This document shows positions 16,646 through 25,226 of a DNA stretch of 64,000 nt, one piece after another. The notes beneath the pieces were generated by a model. It did no database searches. It saw only the letters and a program-made list of their open reading frames with translations, and was not told where the DNA came from. The position numbers and the translations under genes were made by a program. Source of the stretch: Domibacillus indicus (GTDB lineage Bacteria; Bacillota; Bacilli; Bacillales; Domibacillaceae); contig NZ_JAMBOO010000004.1 in assembly GCF_023715895.1 (NCBI RefSeq), positions 62,001 through 126,000 of the forward strand, read 5' to 3'. Positions within the stretch are counted from its first letter, which is position 1. Each line of letters opens with the position of its first letter.

Positions 16646-17731
16646 TCATGTGTATTTTGTAACCTGAAAAGTCATACTTTCTTTTGAGATTCCGTTTACG
16701 AGAATGACAAGAGTGTGTTCACCTGCATAGTGCTTGCGAGTTGTCATATCACGAAAAGATTGGGTACGGACTATTACTTTGGATTGTCCGGCTGCAAGGT
16801 GAGTGTCTGAAAGCTGAAATACTTTCCGGCTTGGACGGCCGTTTTTTTTCATATAGTCAATCGCATATTCAACTCGTACTTTTGTATCGAGTGCGGCATG
16901 GAGTTCTACTGAAAAATGCAGGGACTCGCCAATCACAACTGTCTGTTTTTCAAGGGTGAGCCGTTGAACGGAAACGTGCTCACTGTCTGGATAACCGAAC
17001 AGGCGGAGGACATCCGCATTTCCCTGCTTGAGCAATGTACGGGCGGCATGGCGCAGGATCCAGTCGGTATAAGGATGCTGTCCATACCGCTGGCGGATAA
17101 ACTCAATAACAAGGTCAGGGTGTGTTTTTGAAATATCATTTAAATGGTTCGCGACACTTTTTCGTACATACAGTGAATCATCCTGCATAAGCGGCTCAAG
17201 CAGCGCAAAAAGCGGGGCGGGGTCTTGTTTAAAAGCTGGGATCGACTGTGCCCATGGCAGCTGCGGGCGGGCGCCTTCGCTTGCGAGCCGGCGTATATGT
17301 TCATTGCTGCTTTTTGTCCATTTCATCATCTGAGAAAGCATGCGTTCTTGATCCTGCAACAGAAAAGGCCGGACGGCAAACTCAGAAGTGGAGTATACGG
17401 TTAACCGGGCAAGCGCGTCCATCGATTTTTCCCAGAAGGCAAGCCCATACTGCTCTACATAATCCGGAAATACAAGTCCTTCCAGCTGTTTGAACGGAGG
17501 AGCTGCATCCAGCAGCACAGGGAGCGCTTCTGGAAAAGATTTATTGACCCCCACATACATCGCAGTCGATAACTGGCGAACACGTTGTTTAAGAGCCAGA
17601 GACTCCCATTCTTCTTGATACACACAGTTTAAGAATGCTTTTCGGTTAAAGGACAAGTCAGCCCGCTCAAGCGTATTGGCTAATGAATCGATAAAGTCAT
17701 TATTGTATATATCTTTTAAATCTGCCATCAT
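16646..17731 (-). CDS. AlkC-type DNA alkylation repair protein
   Basis: The 361-residue protein has an N-terminal array of HEAT-like helical repeats (to about residue 255, including LYVRKSVANHLNDISKTHPD and WILRHAARTLLKQG). A C-terminal immunoglobulin-like beta domain follows (about 262-361). This combination is specific to the AlkC branch of the AlkC/AlkD glycosylases, which excise 3-methyladenine-type lesions without flipping the base. The start ATG ATG follows AAAGGAG by 8 bases. It is a lone leftward gene with no visible damage-box palindrome upstream, and none of its neighbours has a repair role. The 16456-16645 gap beyond its stop holds nothing I can recognise. Confidence 0.82.
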   Translation of the reverse strand: MMADLKDIYNNDFIDSLANTLERADLSFNRKAFLNCVYQEEWESLALKQRVRQLSTAMYVGVNKSFPEALPVLLDAAPPFKQLEGLVFPDYVEQYGLAFWEKSMDALARLTVYSTSEFAVRPFLLQDQERMLSQMMKWTKSSNEHIRRLASEGARPQLPWAQSIPAFKQDPAPLFALLEPLMQDDSLYVRKSVANHLNDISKTHPDLVIEFIRQRYGQHPYTDWILRHAARTLLKQGNADVLRLFGYPDSEHVSVQRLTLEKQTVVIGESLHFSVELHAALDTKVRVEYAIDYMKKNGRPSRKVFQLSDTHLAAGQSKVIVRTQSFRDMTTRKHYAGEHTLVILVNGISKESMTFQVTKYT

Positions 17732-17962
17732 TCGTCAGCTCCTTTCTGCCAGTATAACATATGCACGAATGTATGTTTGTTTCGTGTGTGAATCCTGGCA
17801 AACCATAGCGGATTGCAGTCTTTTCTGCTTGTATAAGGTCTTTTTTATGATGAATGATCACCAGCAGGAAACGGATAAGGTAAAAAGAAACAGCTGGAAA
17901 GCGCGTTTAAGGGTACTTCCCAAAAGGATAAGAATATAGTGGAAAGATTTTTTAGACTATGT

Positions 17963-17980
17963 TTGTGAAGTATTTTACAA
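17963..17980. promoter_or_regulatory. Rex-like operator upstream of the dicarboxylate transporter
   Basis: TTGTGAAGTATTTTACAA matches the Rex consensus TTGTGAAATATTTCACAA at 16 of 18 positions and ends 21 bases before the start codon of the transporter. It closely resembles the three sites in front of ldh in this window. The remainder of 17732-17960 shows no clear feature. Confidence 0.5.
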
Positions 17981-18001
17981 TGTAAGAAGAAAGGAGAGAG
18001 A

Positions 18002-19444
18002 ATGATGAGTAAAAACAAGATGCCTGCTCGGGGAAAGGGAGAAGTAAGGCTTGGTCTTCTTTTTTTAACGCTTTTAATTGGAGCACTTATTTGGTTTGTT
18101 CCTGCACCGTCTGGACTCTCGTCTCAGGCATGGCATTTATTCGCTATTTTTGTAGCCACCATTATTGGGCTTGTAGTTAAGCCCATGCCAATGGGCAGTG
18201 TGGCTGTTTTAGCCCTGACCGCAACGGTTTTAACACAGACACTGACCATTGAAGAAGCGCTCAGTGGGTTTCAAAACACGACGATCTGGCTGATCGTCAT
18301 TGCTTTCTTTATTTCAAGAGGATTTATCAAAACCGGCCTTGGCACCCGGGTTGCGTACATGTTTGTGAAAAAGTTCGGTAAGAAAACACTTGGCTTGTCT
18401 TATTCGCTTGTGGCAAGTGATCTTATTCTGTCTCCGGCGATGCCGTCCAACACAGCCAGAGCCGGCGGTATTTTACTTCCAATTGTCCGGTCGCTGTCTG
18501 AAGCGTACGGCTCCCGGTCAGGAGATGGAACGGAACGAAAGGTAGGGGCGTTTTTAACAACGGTTTCCTTTCATGGAGATATGGTCACATCCGCCATGTT
18601 TTTAACAGCGATGGCAGCCAACCCGCTTGCAGCACAAATTGCCGGAGACATTACCGGCGAACCAATTTCGTGGGTCGGCTGGGCCGCAGCTGCGTCTGTG
18701 CCAGGTCTGCTCAGCCTGCTGCTTATTCCATATGTGCTGTACAAGCTGTACCCGCCGGAAGTGAAAGAAACACCGGCTGCACCCCAAATGGCCACCCAAA
18801 AATTAAAAGAGATGGGTCCTTTAAAAAGAGAAGAGTGGTTTATGATCGGTGTGTTTGTCCTGATCTTAGCTTTGTGGATTTTCGGAACAAACTTTGGCAT
18901 CAGCGCTACGACAACGGCTTTTATCGGACTTGTCGCGCTGCTGATCACTCAAGTGCTGAGCTGGTCGGATATTAAAAAAGAAGAAGGTGCGTGGGATACG
19001 CTCGTCTGGTTTGCGGTTTTGGTTATGATGGCCGGCTTCTTAAACGATCTCGGTATGATTCCATGGTTTACGGATACAATGAGAGGGGCCGTCAGCGGCA
19101 TGTCCTGGCTATGGACACTGGTCGTTTTGGCTGTCGTTTATTTTTACTCTCATTATCTTTTTGCGAGCAACACGGCTCATGTCAGTGCCATGTACGCCGC
19201 TTTTCTGGCTGTGATCGTGGCTGCCGGAGCTCCGCCGGTTGCCTCTGCTCTTTTGCTCGGCGTATTCAGTAATTTGTTCGGCTGCTTAACTCATTACAGC
19301 AGCGGGCCGGCACCTGTATTTTTTGGTGCGGGTTATGTAACACAAAGTAAATGGTGGACGCTCGGGCTGATCATTTCCATTGTTCATTTAATTGTCTGGC
19401 TTGGAGTCGGCGGTGCCTGGTGGAAGGTGCTTGGTCTTTGGTAA
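18002..19444 (+). CDS. DASS-family anion transporter (YflS-like di/tricarboxylate carrier)
   Basis: This 480-residue protein has about 12-13 membrane helices and both SNT signature motifs of the divalent anion:Na+ symporters: SPAMPSNTARAGGILLPI (near residue 147) and FASNTAHVSAMYAAFL (near 388). Family members carry malate, succinate, 2-oxoglutarate or citrate; B. subtilis YflS is a malate transporter of this type. ATGATG follows AAGGAGAG by about 6 bases. Its stop codon overlaps the start of the methyltransferase gene (TAATG). A Rex-like operator precedes it, which would tie dicarboxylate transport to the redox state. Confidence 0.9.
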   Translation: MMSKNKMPARGKGEVRLGLLFLTLLIGALIWFVPAPSGLSSQAWHLFAIFVATIIGLVVKPMPMGSVAVLALTATVLTQTLTIEEALSGFQNTTIWLIVIAFFISRGFIKTGLGTRVAYMFVKKFGKKTLGLSYSLVASDLILSPAMPSNTARAGGILLPIVRSLSEAYGSRSGDGTERKVGAFLTTVSFHGDMVTSAMFLTAMAANPLAAQIAGDITGEPISWVGWAAAASVPGLLSLLLIPYVLYKLYPPEVKETPAAPQMATQKLKEMGPLKREEWFMIGVFVLILALWIFGTNFGISATTTAFIGLVALLITQVLSWSDIKKEEGAWDTLVWFAVLVMMAGFLNDLGMIPWFTDTMRGAVSGMSWLWTLVVLAVVYFYSHYLFASNTAHVSAMYAAFLAVIVAAGAPPVASALLLGVFSNLFGCLTHYSSGPAPVFFGAGYVTQSKWWTLGLIISIVHLIVWLGVGGAWWKVLGLW

Positions 19445-20064
19445 TGGACAAGAAGCATCTAGAAAAAGCGTATGATGAGCAGCTGTCCATTCAGACAACG
19501 GGTGACCAGCAGGGGTTTCCTCAGCTTGCCCACTATCATCGCTACGAGCCGACACCCTATGCGGGGCTTGATGAGCTTTTTGAACGCTGTACACTGGATG
19601 CAAACGACGGATTTGTTGACGTCGGCTGCGGAAAAGGGCGGGTCGCCTTTTACGTGCATGACCGATTCCGGGCTTCGGTTACGGGGATTGAAATGAACCC
19701 TGCTTTTTTTGATGTGTGTCTTCAAAACAAAATAGGGTATATGAGAAAAAGAAAGCGCCGGCACGGATTGATCGATTTTCAATGTGTGATGGCGCAGGAG
19801 TATAAAGTAAAAGCAGAAGATACTGTTTTTTACTTTTTTAATCCGTTCTCAGTGCAAATTTTCGTGCGGGTCGTACAGCGGATTTTGGCGTCAATGGAAG
19901 CCTTTCCGCGCCAGGTGACACTCATTTTGTATTATCCATCAGACGAATATCTGTATTATTTGGAGCATCAGACGGTATTTGACTGGCTCGATGAAGTGAA
20001 ATTAGGCGGGATGTACGAAAAAAACGAGCATGAACGGTTTGTTCTTTTTCAATACCAATCATAA
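19444..20064 (+). CDS. Class I SAM-dependent methyltransferase
   Basis: The 206-residue protein has the SAM-binding motif FVDVGCGKGRVAFYV (near residue 57), an acidic residue at the end of strand 2 (GIEMNPAFFD), and YFFNPFSVQIF in the motif IV position, a Rossmann-type methyltransferase core. Motif IV reads FNPF, similar to N-P-[PF]-[FWY] of nucleic-acid or protein amide methylases, but here the fit is loose and the substrate is unknown. The start ATG overlaps the transporter stop codon by one base, so translation is coupled although no functional link is evident. Confidence 0.82.
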   Translation: MDKKHLEKAYDEQLSIQTTGDQQGFPQLAHYHRYEPTPYAGLDELFERCTLDANDGFVDVGCGKGRVAFYVHDRFRASVTGIEMNPAFFDVCLQNKIGYMRKRKRRHGLIDFQCVMAQEYKVKAEDTVFYFFNPFSVQIFVRVVQRILASMEAFPRQVTLILYYPSDEYLYYLEHQTVFDWLDEVKLGGMYEKNEHERFVLFQYQS

Positions 20065-20078
20065 AGGAGTGCTTGAAC

Positions 20079-20309
20079 ATGAGCGAATGCAGCATTGACC
20101 ATTCACACGCAGATGTAATCAAAAAATTGGAAAGCCAGAAAACATTTCTTCCGTCAGATCTTTATGAAAGCTTATACAATTACCTGCAGGAAGAGCGGAC
20201 ACAGGATTTGTTAAATGATTTGTTTCATCTCCTGAAAAAATATGATCTTGTATCCGAAGAAGAGCGGGACGTGCGAAACAAGCGGCTTGCGCTTATTGTG
20301 AACAACTAA
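20079..20309 (+). CDS. Small hypothetical protein (76 residues)
   Basis: I do not recognise this protein. It is acidic and helical, starts MSECSIDHSHADVIKKL, and contains the pattern LLNDLFHLLKKYDLVSEEER. It has no signal peptide or membrane segment. The start ATG follows the excellent ribosome site AAAGGAG by 9 bases and the gene is 14 bases after the methyltransferase gene. It is followed by a terminator, so it is a real last gene of the operon. Confidence 0.75.
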   Translation: MSECSIDHSHADVIKKLESQKTFLPSDLYESLYNYLQEERTQDLLNDLFHLLKKYDLVSEEERDVRNKRLALIVNN

Positions 20310-20321
20310 CCCGTATAGCAA

Positions 20322-20365
20322 AGAGCCTCCTGTATAACTTACCACTTGTGCAGGAGGCTTATTTG
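20322..20365 (+). terminator. Terminator after the transporter-methyltransferase operon
   Basis: AGCCTCCTG (20324-20332) pairs perfectly with CAGGAGGCT (20351-20359); an AGCAAAG/TTATTTGC flank extends it. The T tract is short, so strength is uncertain. Confidence 0.6.
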
Positions 20366-20423
20366 CGTTATTTTTGAAGGTAGTACATTTTTAATTTAAG
20401 CAACGAAAAGAGGCTATAAATAC

Positions 20424-21482
20424 ATGAACAAAAAATCCATTTACGGATTGACGCTTGAGCAGCTGGAGGCATGGCTTTTGCCATTTGGACATAAGAAATT
20501 CCGGGCGCAGCAAGTGTGGGACTGGCTGTACCGGAAACGGGTAACCGATTTTGACGAGATGACAGACGTAAATGCGGACTGCATCGCACTGCTGAAAGAG
20601 CATTTTGTTCTTCATACCCTAAAAGAACACGTGAAACAGGAATCAGCGGACGGAACGATCAAATTTTTGTTTAAATTAACAGACGGCAACTTAATTGAAA
20701 CGGTGATGATGCGTCATAAATTCGGCTTATCTGTTTGTGTAACGACGCAGGTCGGCTGCAACATTGGCTGCAGTTTTTGTGCAAGTGGCTTATTAAAGAA
20801 AACGCGTGACTTATCGAGCGGTGAAATCGTGGAGCAGATTATGAATGTGCAGCACGCACTGGATGAAGCAGGCAACGGAGAAAAAGTAAGCCATATTGTC
20901 GTGATGGGGATTGGGGAGCCGTTTGATAACTTTGACAATCTGATCGATTTCTTAAAAGTCGTCATCGACCAAAAAGGATTAGGCATTGCAGCCCGCCATA
21001 TTACCGTTTCAACGAGCGGTCTGGCGAATAAAATTTACGACTTTACCGATACAAAAATTCCGGTTAACCTGGCGATTTCTCTACATGCACCGAACAACGA
21101 GCTGCGGACAAAAATTATGAAAATCAACCAGGCGATTCCGATTGAAAAGCTGATGGAAGCGGTCGATTACTACCTGGAAAACACAAACCGCCGTATCACC
21201 TTTGAATATATCCTGTTAAAAGGCGTGAATGACCGGGTGGAAGACGCGCTTGAGCTGGCGGAATTAATTGGCGATAAAAAGCAGTATGTGAATTTAATTC
21301 CGTACAATCCAGTGGATGAACACAGCCAGTATCAGCGGAGCACGCCGGAAGCGATTATGGCATTTTATGATACGCTGAAGAAAAAAGGCTTGAACTGTGT
21401 TGTACGCCAGGAACACGGAACAGATATTGATGCAGCATGCGGACAGCTGCGAAGCAAACAAATCCAAAAAGCAGCCCAATAA
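20424..21482 (+). CDS. rlmN: RlmN-family 23S rRNA A2503 C2-methyltransferase
   Basis: This 352-residue radical-SAM enzyme has the CxxxCxxC cluster motif [12 protein letters not shown] (Cys112, 116, 119) and the C-terminal methyl-carrying cysteine in [10 protein letters not shown] (Cys339). It also has [13 protein letters not shown], the hallmark of RlmN. RlmN methylates C2 of A2503 in 23S rRNA and of A37 in some tRNAs. The gene stands alone here, not in the rsmB-rlmN-prpC cluster usual in Bacillus. Parts that are nearly invariant in Bacillus RlmN (CASTLGGLKRNL) read [12 protein letters not shown]. It may therefore be a second, divergent copy. The Cfr type (C8 methylation) is less likely given the overall match to RlmN. 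Confidence 0.88.
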   Translation: MNKKSIYGLTLEQLEAWLLPFGHKKFRAQQVWDWLYRKRVTDFDEMTDVNADCIALLKEHFVLHTLKEHVKQESADGTIKFLFKLTDGNLIETVMMRHKFGLSVCVTTQVGCNIGCSFCASGLLKKTRDLSSGEIVEQIMNVQHALDEAGNGEKVSHIVVMGIGEPFDNFDNLIDFLKVVIDQKGLGIAARHITVSTSGLANKIYDFTDTKIPVNLAISLHAPNNELRTKIMKINQAIPIEKLMEAVDYYLENTNRRITFEYILLKGVNDRVEDALELAELIGDKKQYVNLIPYNPVDEHSQYQRSTPEAIMAFYDTLKKKGLNCVVRQEHGTDIDAACGQLRSKQIQKAAQ

Positions 21483-21596
21483 AAAACGGCTAAAAAAGCA
21501 GTATGATGAGTGTTTTCTAGACCTGGTTCTTTTTGTAAAGCTGTTAAGTGCTAAATAAACGCGGCTTTCTATATAACATGAATAGTGATGAGATAT

Positions 21597-21633
21597 AAAA
21601 AAGCTGAACCTTTTATTGGGTTCAGCTTTTTTT
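21597..21633 (+). terminator. Terminator after rlmN
   Basis: AAAAAGCTGAACC and GGTTCAGCTTTTTTT form a strong hairpin with a T7 tail, 115 bases after the rlmN stop codon. Confidence 0.85.
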
Positions 21634-21787
21634 ATGAAATGGCGCGCTTTTTAGCAGTGATGAAGAAAAGAAAGTAAACGTCTATATGAAAGATGAATAA
21701 GCAGAGATGTCCAGGCGGCATCTAGATTTATGGTATGATTGGTAGCAGCAAAACCGTCATTTTGATAAACAAAAAGGAGGTATTGAA

Positions 21788-22459
21788 ATGGAATATGTAC
21801 AAGTGAACAGCATTGATGATCCGATGTTTGCGCGCCTGCATAAAACAATGCAGGATGTGTTTCCACCGGAGGAAGTACTGGAGTATGAATTATGGGCGGA
21901 GCCGCTGAAAGACCCGACGATTCGTGTATTTCTGGCAGTTCAGGACGATGAAGTAGCAGGAATAACGGAGTATCGGTACAATAAAGAATTAAACGTGGCG
22001 ATGACGGATTTTACGATTATCGTAAAAGAAGGGCTTGGGGTCGGGCCATTTTTAGCGAAAAAACGCCATGAAGATTTAATGCGCCTGGCAGAAGAAAACG
22101 AACTTGATTTAATGGGCATGTTTGCGGAAATTTATGACCCGTACCGTATGAAGGATCACTCCTTTGCTGGTATTAAAGTGATGGATCCATTTGTACGACG
22201 CGAAGTACTTTCCCACCTCGGCTACATGCGTCTTGATTTCCCGTATGTTCATCCTGCGTGGACAAATGAAGGGGAAGCGGTCAGTCATTTGGACCTTTGT
22301 TTCCAGCCATTCAAAGAAAATATTGCGTCACTTAAAGCAAGTTTGATCCGCAATTTTATCACCAGTTATTACTCCGTTTTATCGAATAAGCCTCAGGAAT
22401 GGCACGATATGGTGGCAAACCTTGAAAAGAAAGACGAAATATTGTTAAAGCCGTTATAA
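21788..22459 (+). CDS. GNAT-family N-acetyltransferase-like protein
   Basis: The 223-residue protein has a GNAT-like fold signature. RVFLAVQDDEVAGITEYRYNKELNVAMTDFTIIVKEGLGVGPFLAKKRHEDLMRLA matches strands 2-4 and the acetyl-CoA loop region, although the usual Q/R-x-x-G-x-G/A loop is degenerate (GLGVGPFL). After it comes an extended C-terminal part with HLGYMRLDFPYVHPAW, seen in a group of Bacillus GNAT-like proteins of unknown substrate. The ATG at 21788 follows a textbook AAAGGAGG by 7 bases. It is monocistronic. Function beyond acyl transfer cannot be stated. Confidence 0.75.
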   Translation: MEYVQVNSIDDPMFARLHKTMQDVFPPEEVLEYELWAEPLKDPTIRVFLAVQDDEVAGITEYRYNKELNVAMTDFTIIVKEGLGVGPFLAKKRHEDLMRLAEENELDLMGMFAEIYDPYRMKDHSFAGIKVMDPFVRREVLSHLGYMRLDFPYVHPAWTNEGEAVSHLDLCFQPFKENIASLKASLIRNFITSYYSVLSNKPQEWHDMVANLEKKDEILLKPL

Positions 22460-22471
22460 GAATCTAGAAAA

Positions 22472-22487
22472 TGTTTCACGTGAAACA
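22472..22487. promoter_or_regulatory. parS: parS site (ParB/Spo0J binding)
   Basis: TGTTTCACGTGAAACA is a perfect 16-bp palindrome identical to the Firmicute parS consensus TGTTNCACGTGAAACA. It lies 13 bases after the GNAT gene. ParB/Spo0J loads at such sites and spreads to organise the origin region. It is intergenic and not part of a ParAB operon. Confidence 0.93.
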
Positions 22488-22533
22488 AATGCTGTTTTTG
22501 AATCGATATTTTAATTGAAAGCAAACTTCAAAA

Positions 22534-22576
22534 ATCCCGGGCTGTTATTTGAACAGGCCGGGATCTTTCTTTCTTA
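22534..22576. terminator. Bidirectional terminator between the GNAT gene and cotD
   Basis: ATCCCGGGCTGTT and AACAGGCCGGGAT form a 13-bp stem with one mismatch, ending in CTTTCTTTCTT rightward and TTTTTGAAG leftward. Confidence 0.8.
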
Positions 22577-22795
22577 ACGTTTGCAGCCGCAGCCGCAACC
22601 CCAGCCTTTTCCTGGATAACCAGGATCCACAACTTCGTTTCTTGTGATCGGCTGATAAATGTGGCGTGGTACATTGACGATATGCTGGCGATTAATCGTA
22701 ACAACTGGATGAATAACTGGAATTTCGCGCTGAATATACGTATCTTTTACAATACACTGCGGCGGGCAGACGATCGGACGAACATGACGACGCAT
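22574..22795 (-). CDS. cotD: CotD-like inner spore coat protein
   Basis: The 73-residue protein has the CotD family pattern: RPIVCPPQCIVKDTYIQREIPVIHPVVTINRQHIVNVPRHIYQP, with regularly spaced Pro, His and Val, and a Gly/Cys-rich tail (GKGWGCGCGCKR). CotD is a small inner-coat protein made in the mother cell under sigma-K. The start is ATG 22795, 8 bases after GAGGTG; a longer frame upstream lacks a ribosome site. About 20-30 bases upstream is CATTTACTA, one base off the sigma-K -10 consensus CATANNNTA. The gene supports a spore-forming host. Confidence 0.8.
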   Translation of the reverse strand: MRRHVRPIVCPPQCIVKDTYIQREIPVIHPVVTINRQHIVNVPRHIYQPITRNEVVDPGYPGKGWGCGCGCKR

Positions 22796-22881
22796 ATTTT
22801 TCACCTCCACGCTTCTATACAACTAGTAAATGCATCTGCTATCCTCTCCGCAACGGCAAACATCCAATTATTCAAATAAAC

Positions 22882-23763
22882 TTAAATAATATCAAGTGGT
22901 ACTTTTCGACCAGGAGCTGAAAATCGCTCGTTCAGCTCGGCCAGTTCCTGTTCTGTTAACACAATTTGGGCAGCTTTTGCGTTAGCGGCTGTATGCTCCT
23001 CCTGCGCGGATTTGGGGATGGCTATCATACCAGGAAAGCGAATCGCCCAGGCAAGCATAATTTGAAGGGGAGATGCTCCGTGCGCCTGCGCCATTTTTTG
23101 AACAACAGGATCATCCATCAGCTCTTTTCGCAGCGAGCCGCCCTGTGCCAGCGGACTGTAGGCCATAACGGGTATTCCCTGTTTCTTATGCCACGGAAGC
23201 AGGTCGAATTCAATACCGCGCGAACCAAGATGATAGAGAACTTGATTAACAGCGCATCCATTTCCACCCGGTTTTTGCAGAAGCTCCTTCATATCGACTG
23301 TGTCAAAGTTAGAAACACCCCAGCGGATGATTTTCCCTTCTTTCTTCAACCGTTCCATTCCTTCAATCGTTTCTTCAAGCGGCACCCGTCCACGCCAGTG
23401 AAGCAGATACAAATCGAGCCGGTCTGTTTGAAGCCGCTGTAAGCTTTTTTCACATGAAGCAGTAATCTGATCAAGCCCTGCGTTATGCGGATAAACCTTC
23501 GATACTAAAAACACTTCGTCCCGGATGCCTCGAATGGCTTCGCCGACGACCCGTTCCGACCGGCCTTCTCCGTACATCTCTGCCGTATCAATCAGTGACA
23601 TGCCGAGATCAACGCCGAGTCGCAGCGCCCGCACCTCCGCTTCTTTTTTGGCCGGATCATCTCCGATACGCCACGTTCCCTGCCCGAGCGCCGGAACGGC
23701 TGCCCCGTCCGGCAGTGTAACAGCCCGTTTTCTTAATGCTTCTTTAACAGATTGGTTTTCCAA
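22882..23763 (-). CDS. Aldo/keto reductase
   Basis: This 293-residue NADPH-dependent reductase has the catalytic tetrad of the AKR superfamily: Asp and Tyr in SLIDTAEMYGEGRSE, Lys in VFLVSKVYPHN, and His in LYLLHWRG. The cofactor segment IAIPKSAQEEHTAANAKA is close to the C-terminus. The substrate is unknown. The reading frame stays open into the neighbouring transporter gene, but the proper start is TTG at 23763, 8 bases after AAAGGA; the resulting N-terminus (MENQSVKEALRKRAVTLPDG) fits the family. It is a separate transcription unit, probably terminated near its own stop codon. Confidence 0.88.
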   Translation of the reverse strand: MENQSVKEALRKRAVTLPDGAAVPALGQGTWRIGDDPAKKEAEVRALRLGVDLGMSLIDTAEMYGEGRSERVVGEAIRGIRDEVFLVSKVYPHNAGLDQITASCEKSLQRLQTDRLDLYLLHWRGRVPLEETIEGMERLKKEGKIIRWGVSNFDTVDMKELLQKPGGNGCAVNQVLYHLGSRGIEFDLLPWHKKQGIPVMAYSPLAQGGSLRKELMDDPVVQKMAQAHGASPLQIMLAWAIRFPGMIAIPKSAQEEHTAANAKAAQIVLTEQELAELNERFSAPGRKVPLDII

Positions 23764-23814
23764 AGAATCAAATCCTTTCCTTATTATATAAATCTGTTCC
23801 CCCTGTAACATGGC

Positions 23815-23866
23815 ACCAAAACAAAAAAAGGCCAAGCCTATGACAGGCCAGCCAGTATTGGAAAAG
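23815..23866 (-). terminator. Probable terminator of nasA
   Basis: Leftward, GGCTGGCCT and AGGCTTGGCC can pair with one wobble and a bulge and are followed by T8. Imperfect stem but a good T tract. Confidence 0.5.
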
Positions 23867-23870
23867 GTGA

Positions 23871-25070
23871 TTAAGCAGATTCTTCTTTTAAAGCATAGGC
23901 TTTGCGCCATGAAATTTGCGCCACGGTTAAAAGAATAAGAGCAGCGATACCAATTACTGCATAAACAGTAAATCCAGCCGCATATGTTCCGGTCATTTGC
24001 TTGAGTGTACCCAAAATATTTGGAACAAAAAAGCCGCCTACACCGCCGGCTGCACCGACAACCCCCGTCACCATGCCAATTTCTTTTTGAAAACGCTGTG
24101 GAACAAGCTGGAATACCGCCCCATTGCCCATGCCAAGGCACATCATGCCGACAAACAGCATCATTGTCACGACTGTTAAAGAAGGCAGCGTGCTAACGCC
24201 GAACATCATCAACGCTACACCAATAAACAAGAACTTAAGAAGTGCTGCTCCGCCAATTTTATCGGCAATCATGCCGCCGACCGGACGGAACAAGCTGCCT
24301 GCAATCACGCAGAGTGTCACAAAATCACCTGCACGGACGCTGGTCAGCCCATACTGGTCGACAAAGAAGATACTTAAAAAACTAGTCAGCCCAACAAACC
24401 CGCCGAACGTTACACTATAAAGCAAGCAGAAATACCAGGTGTCACGCTGTTTAAACACTTTAAAATAATTAACCAAAGGCTGTGGCTCCGGCTGTGTAGG
24501 AGCGTCTTTGGCAATCAGCACGTACGTAATAAAAACAAGTGTAAGAGGAATAAGGGCAAGGCCCATCACGCCATTCCAGCCGAATACTTCTGCCAGGCGC
24601 GGACCAAATAGTGTAGCAAGCACTGTACCGCTGTTTCCGGCACCGGCAATTCCCATTGCGAGCCCCTGAAGGTGTGGCGGGTACCAGCGGCTTGCCATTG
24701 GAAGGGCAACAGAAAAGCTTGCGCCGGCAACGCCAAGCAGAATACCAATGAAGTAAAGCTCTGTCATGGAATTTCCGAAAAGCCATCCCCATAAAAGAGG
24801 CACCATAGTGACTATCATGCCGCCTATTGCCGTTTTACGCGGGCCAATCCGATCCGTAAAGATTCCGAGAATAATCCGGAAAAAAGAACCAGCCAAAATG
24901 GGAATCGCTACAATTAATCCCTTTTGAGAAGGAGAAAGACCGAAATCCTGTGTAATATACACACCAAGCGCCCCGAGCATAACCCAAATCATAAAGCTGA
25001 TATCAAAATACAAGAATGACGCCAATAGAGACGGCGCGTGGCCGCTTTTTCGCAATTCTGCTAGTTTCAT
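23871..25070 (-). CDS. nasA: Nitrate/nitrite transporter (NarK/NasA family)
   Basis: The 399-residue MFS protein has 12 predicted helices and the NarK-type motifs [41 protein letters not shown] (helices 4-5, with the nitrate-signature glycines) and [37 protein letters not shown] (helices 10-11). These mark nitrate/nitrite porters rather than sugar MFS carriers. It is divergent from nasBC, the same arrangement as in B. subtilis, so import of nitrate for assimilation is the likely role. The ATG at 25070 follows AAAGGAGAGG by about 7 bases. A TnrA-like box lies about 50 bases upstream of its predicted transcription start, the position where TnrA activates. Confidence 0.93.
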   Translation of the reverse strand: MKLAELRKSGHAPSLLASFLYFDISFMIWVMLGALGVYITQDFGLSPSQKGLIVAIPILAGSFFRIILGIFTDRIGPRKTAIGGMIVTMVPLLWGWLFGNSMTELYFIGILLGVAGASFSVALPMASRWYPPHLQGLAMGIAGAGNSGTVLATLFGPRLAEVFGWNGVMGLALIPLTLVFITYVLIAKDAPTQPEPQPLVNYFKVFKQRDTWYFCLLYSVTFGGFVGLTSFLSIFFVDQYGLTSVRAGDFVTLCVIAGSLFRPVGGMIADKIGGAALLKFLFIGVALMMFGVSTLPSLTVVTMMLFVGMMCLGMGNGAVFQLVPQRFQKEIGMVTGVVGAAGGVGGFFVPNILGTLKQMTGTYAAGFTVYAVIGIAALILLTVAQISWRKAYALKEESA

Positions 25071-25116
25071 GTGTTCCTCTCCTTTGCATTCAATGAGTGA
25101 TATGTTGCTTACCGTT

Positions 25117-25122
25117 AGTGTA
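25117..25122 (-). promoter_or_regulatory. Candidate -10 box of the nasA promoter
   Basis: Leftward TACACT is a fair -10 hexamer, with no good -35 (TGGAAA). A transcription start near 25110 would put the TnrA-like box centre at about -50, matching known TnrA-activated promoters that lack a strong -35. Confidence 0.45.
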
Positions 25123-25151
25123 GGGCGGCGAAAAGATACTTTCCATATACT

Positions 25152-25168
25152 TGTTAGAAAACCTTACT
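25152..25168. promoter_or_regulatory. TnrA/GlnR-like box 1
   Basis: TGTTAGAAAACCTTACT fits TGTNAN7TNACA at all defined positions but the last. It lies upstream of the nasA promoter. Confidence 0.55.
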
Positions 25169-25197
25169 AACTATTTCAAAAAATCAAAAAAATCTGA

Positions 25198-25226
25198 TTG
25201 ACTTTCCAAAAAACGTTTTATATTGT
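25198..25226 (+). promoter_or_regulatory. Sigma-A promoter of the nasBC operon
   Basis: TTGACT (25198-25203) and TATTGT (25221-25226) are 17 bases apart. The TnrA/GlnR-like box 2 starts at the last base of the -10 hexamer. Confidence 0.6.

Noticed and set aside
17847-17939. A 30-codon rightward ORF (MMNDHQQETDKVKRN...) before the dicarboxylate transporter
   Set aside because: No convincing ribosome site, no recognisable motif, and it ends 63 bases before the gene; chance frame is likely.
20627-20640. A parS-like half (CACGTGAAACA) inside rlmN
   Set aside because: Only the right half matches; four of five defined left-half positions differ, and it is within a coding sequence.
23764-24141. 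A 126-codon N-terminal extension of the aldo/keto reductase frame reaching into the nitrate transporter gene
   Set aside because: It overlaps a conserved transporter on the same strand in another frame, is Cys/Trp-rich and unlike any AKR; the TTG at 23763 has a proper ribosome site and gives the family's normal N-terminus.
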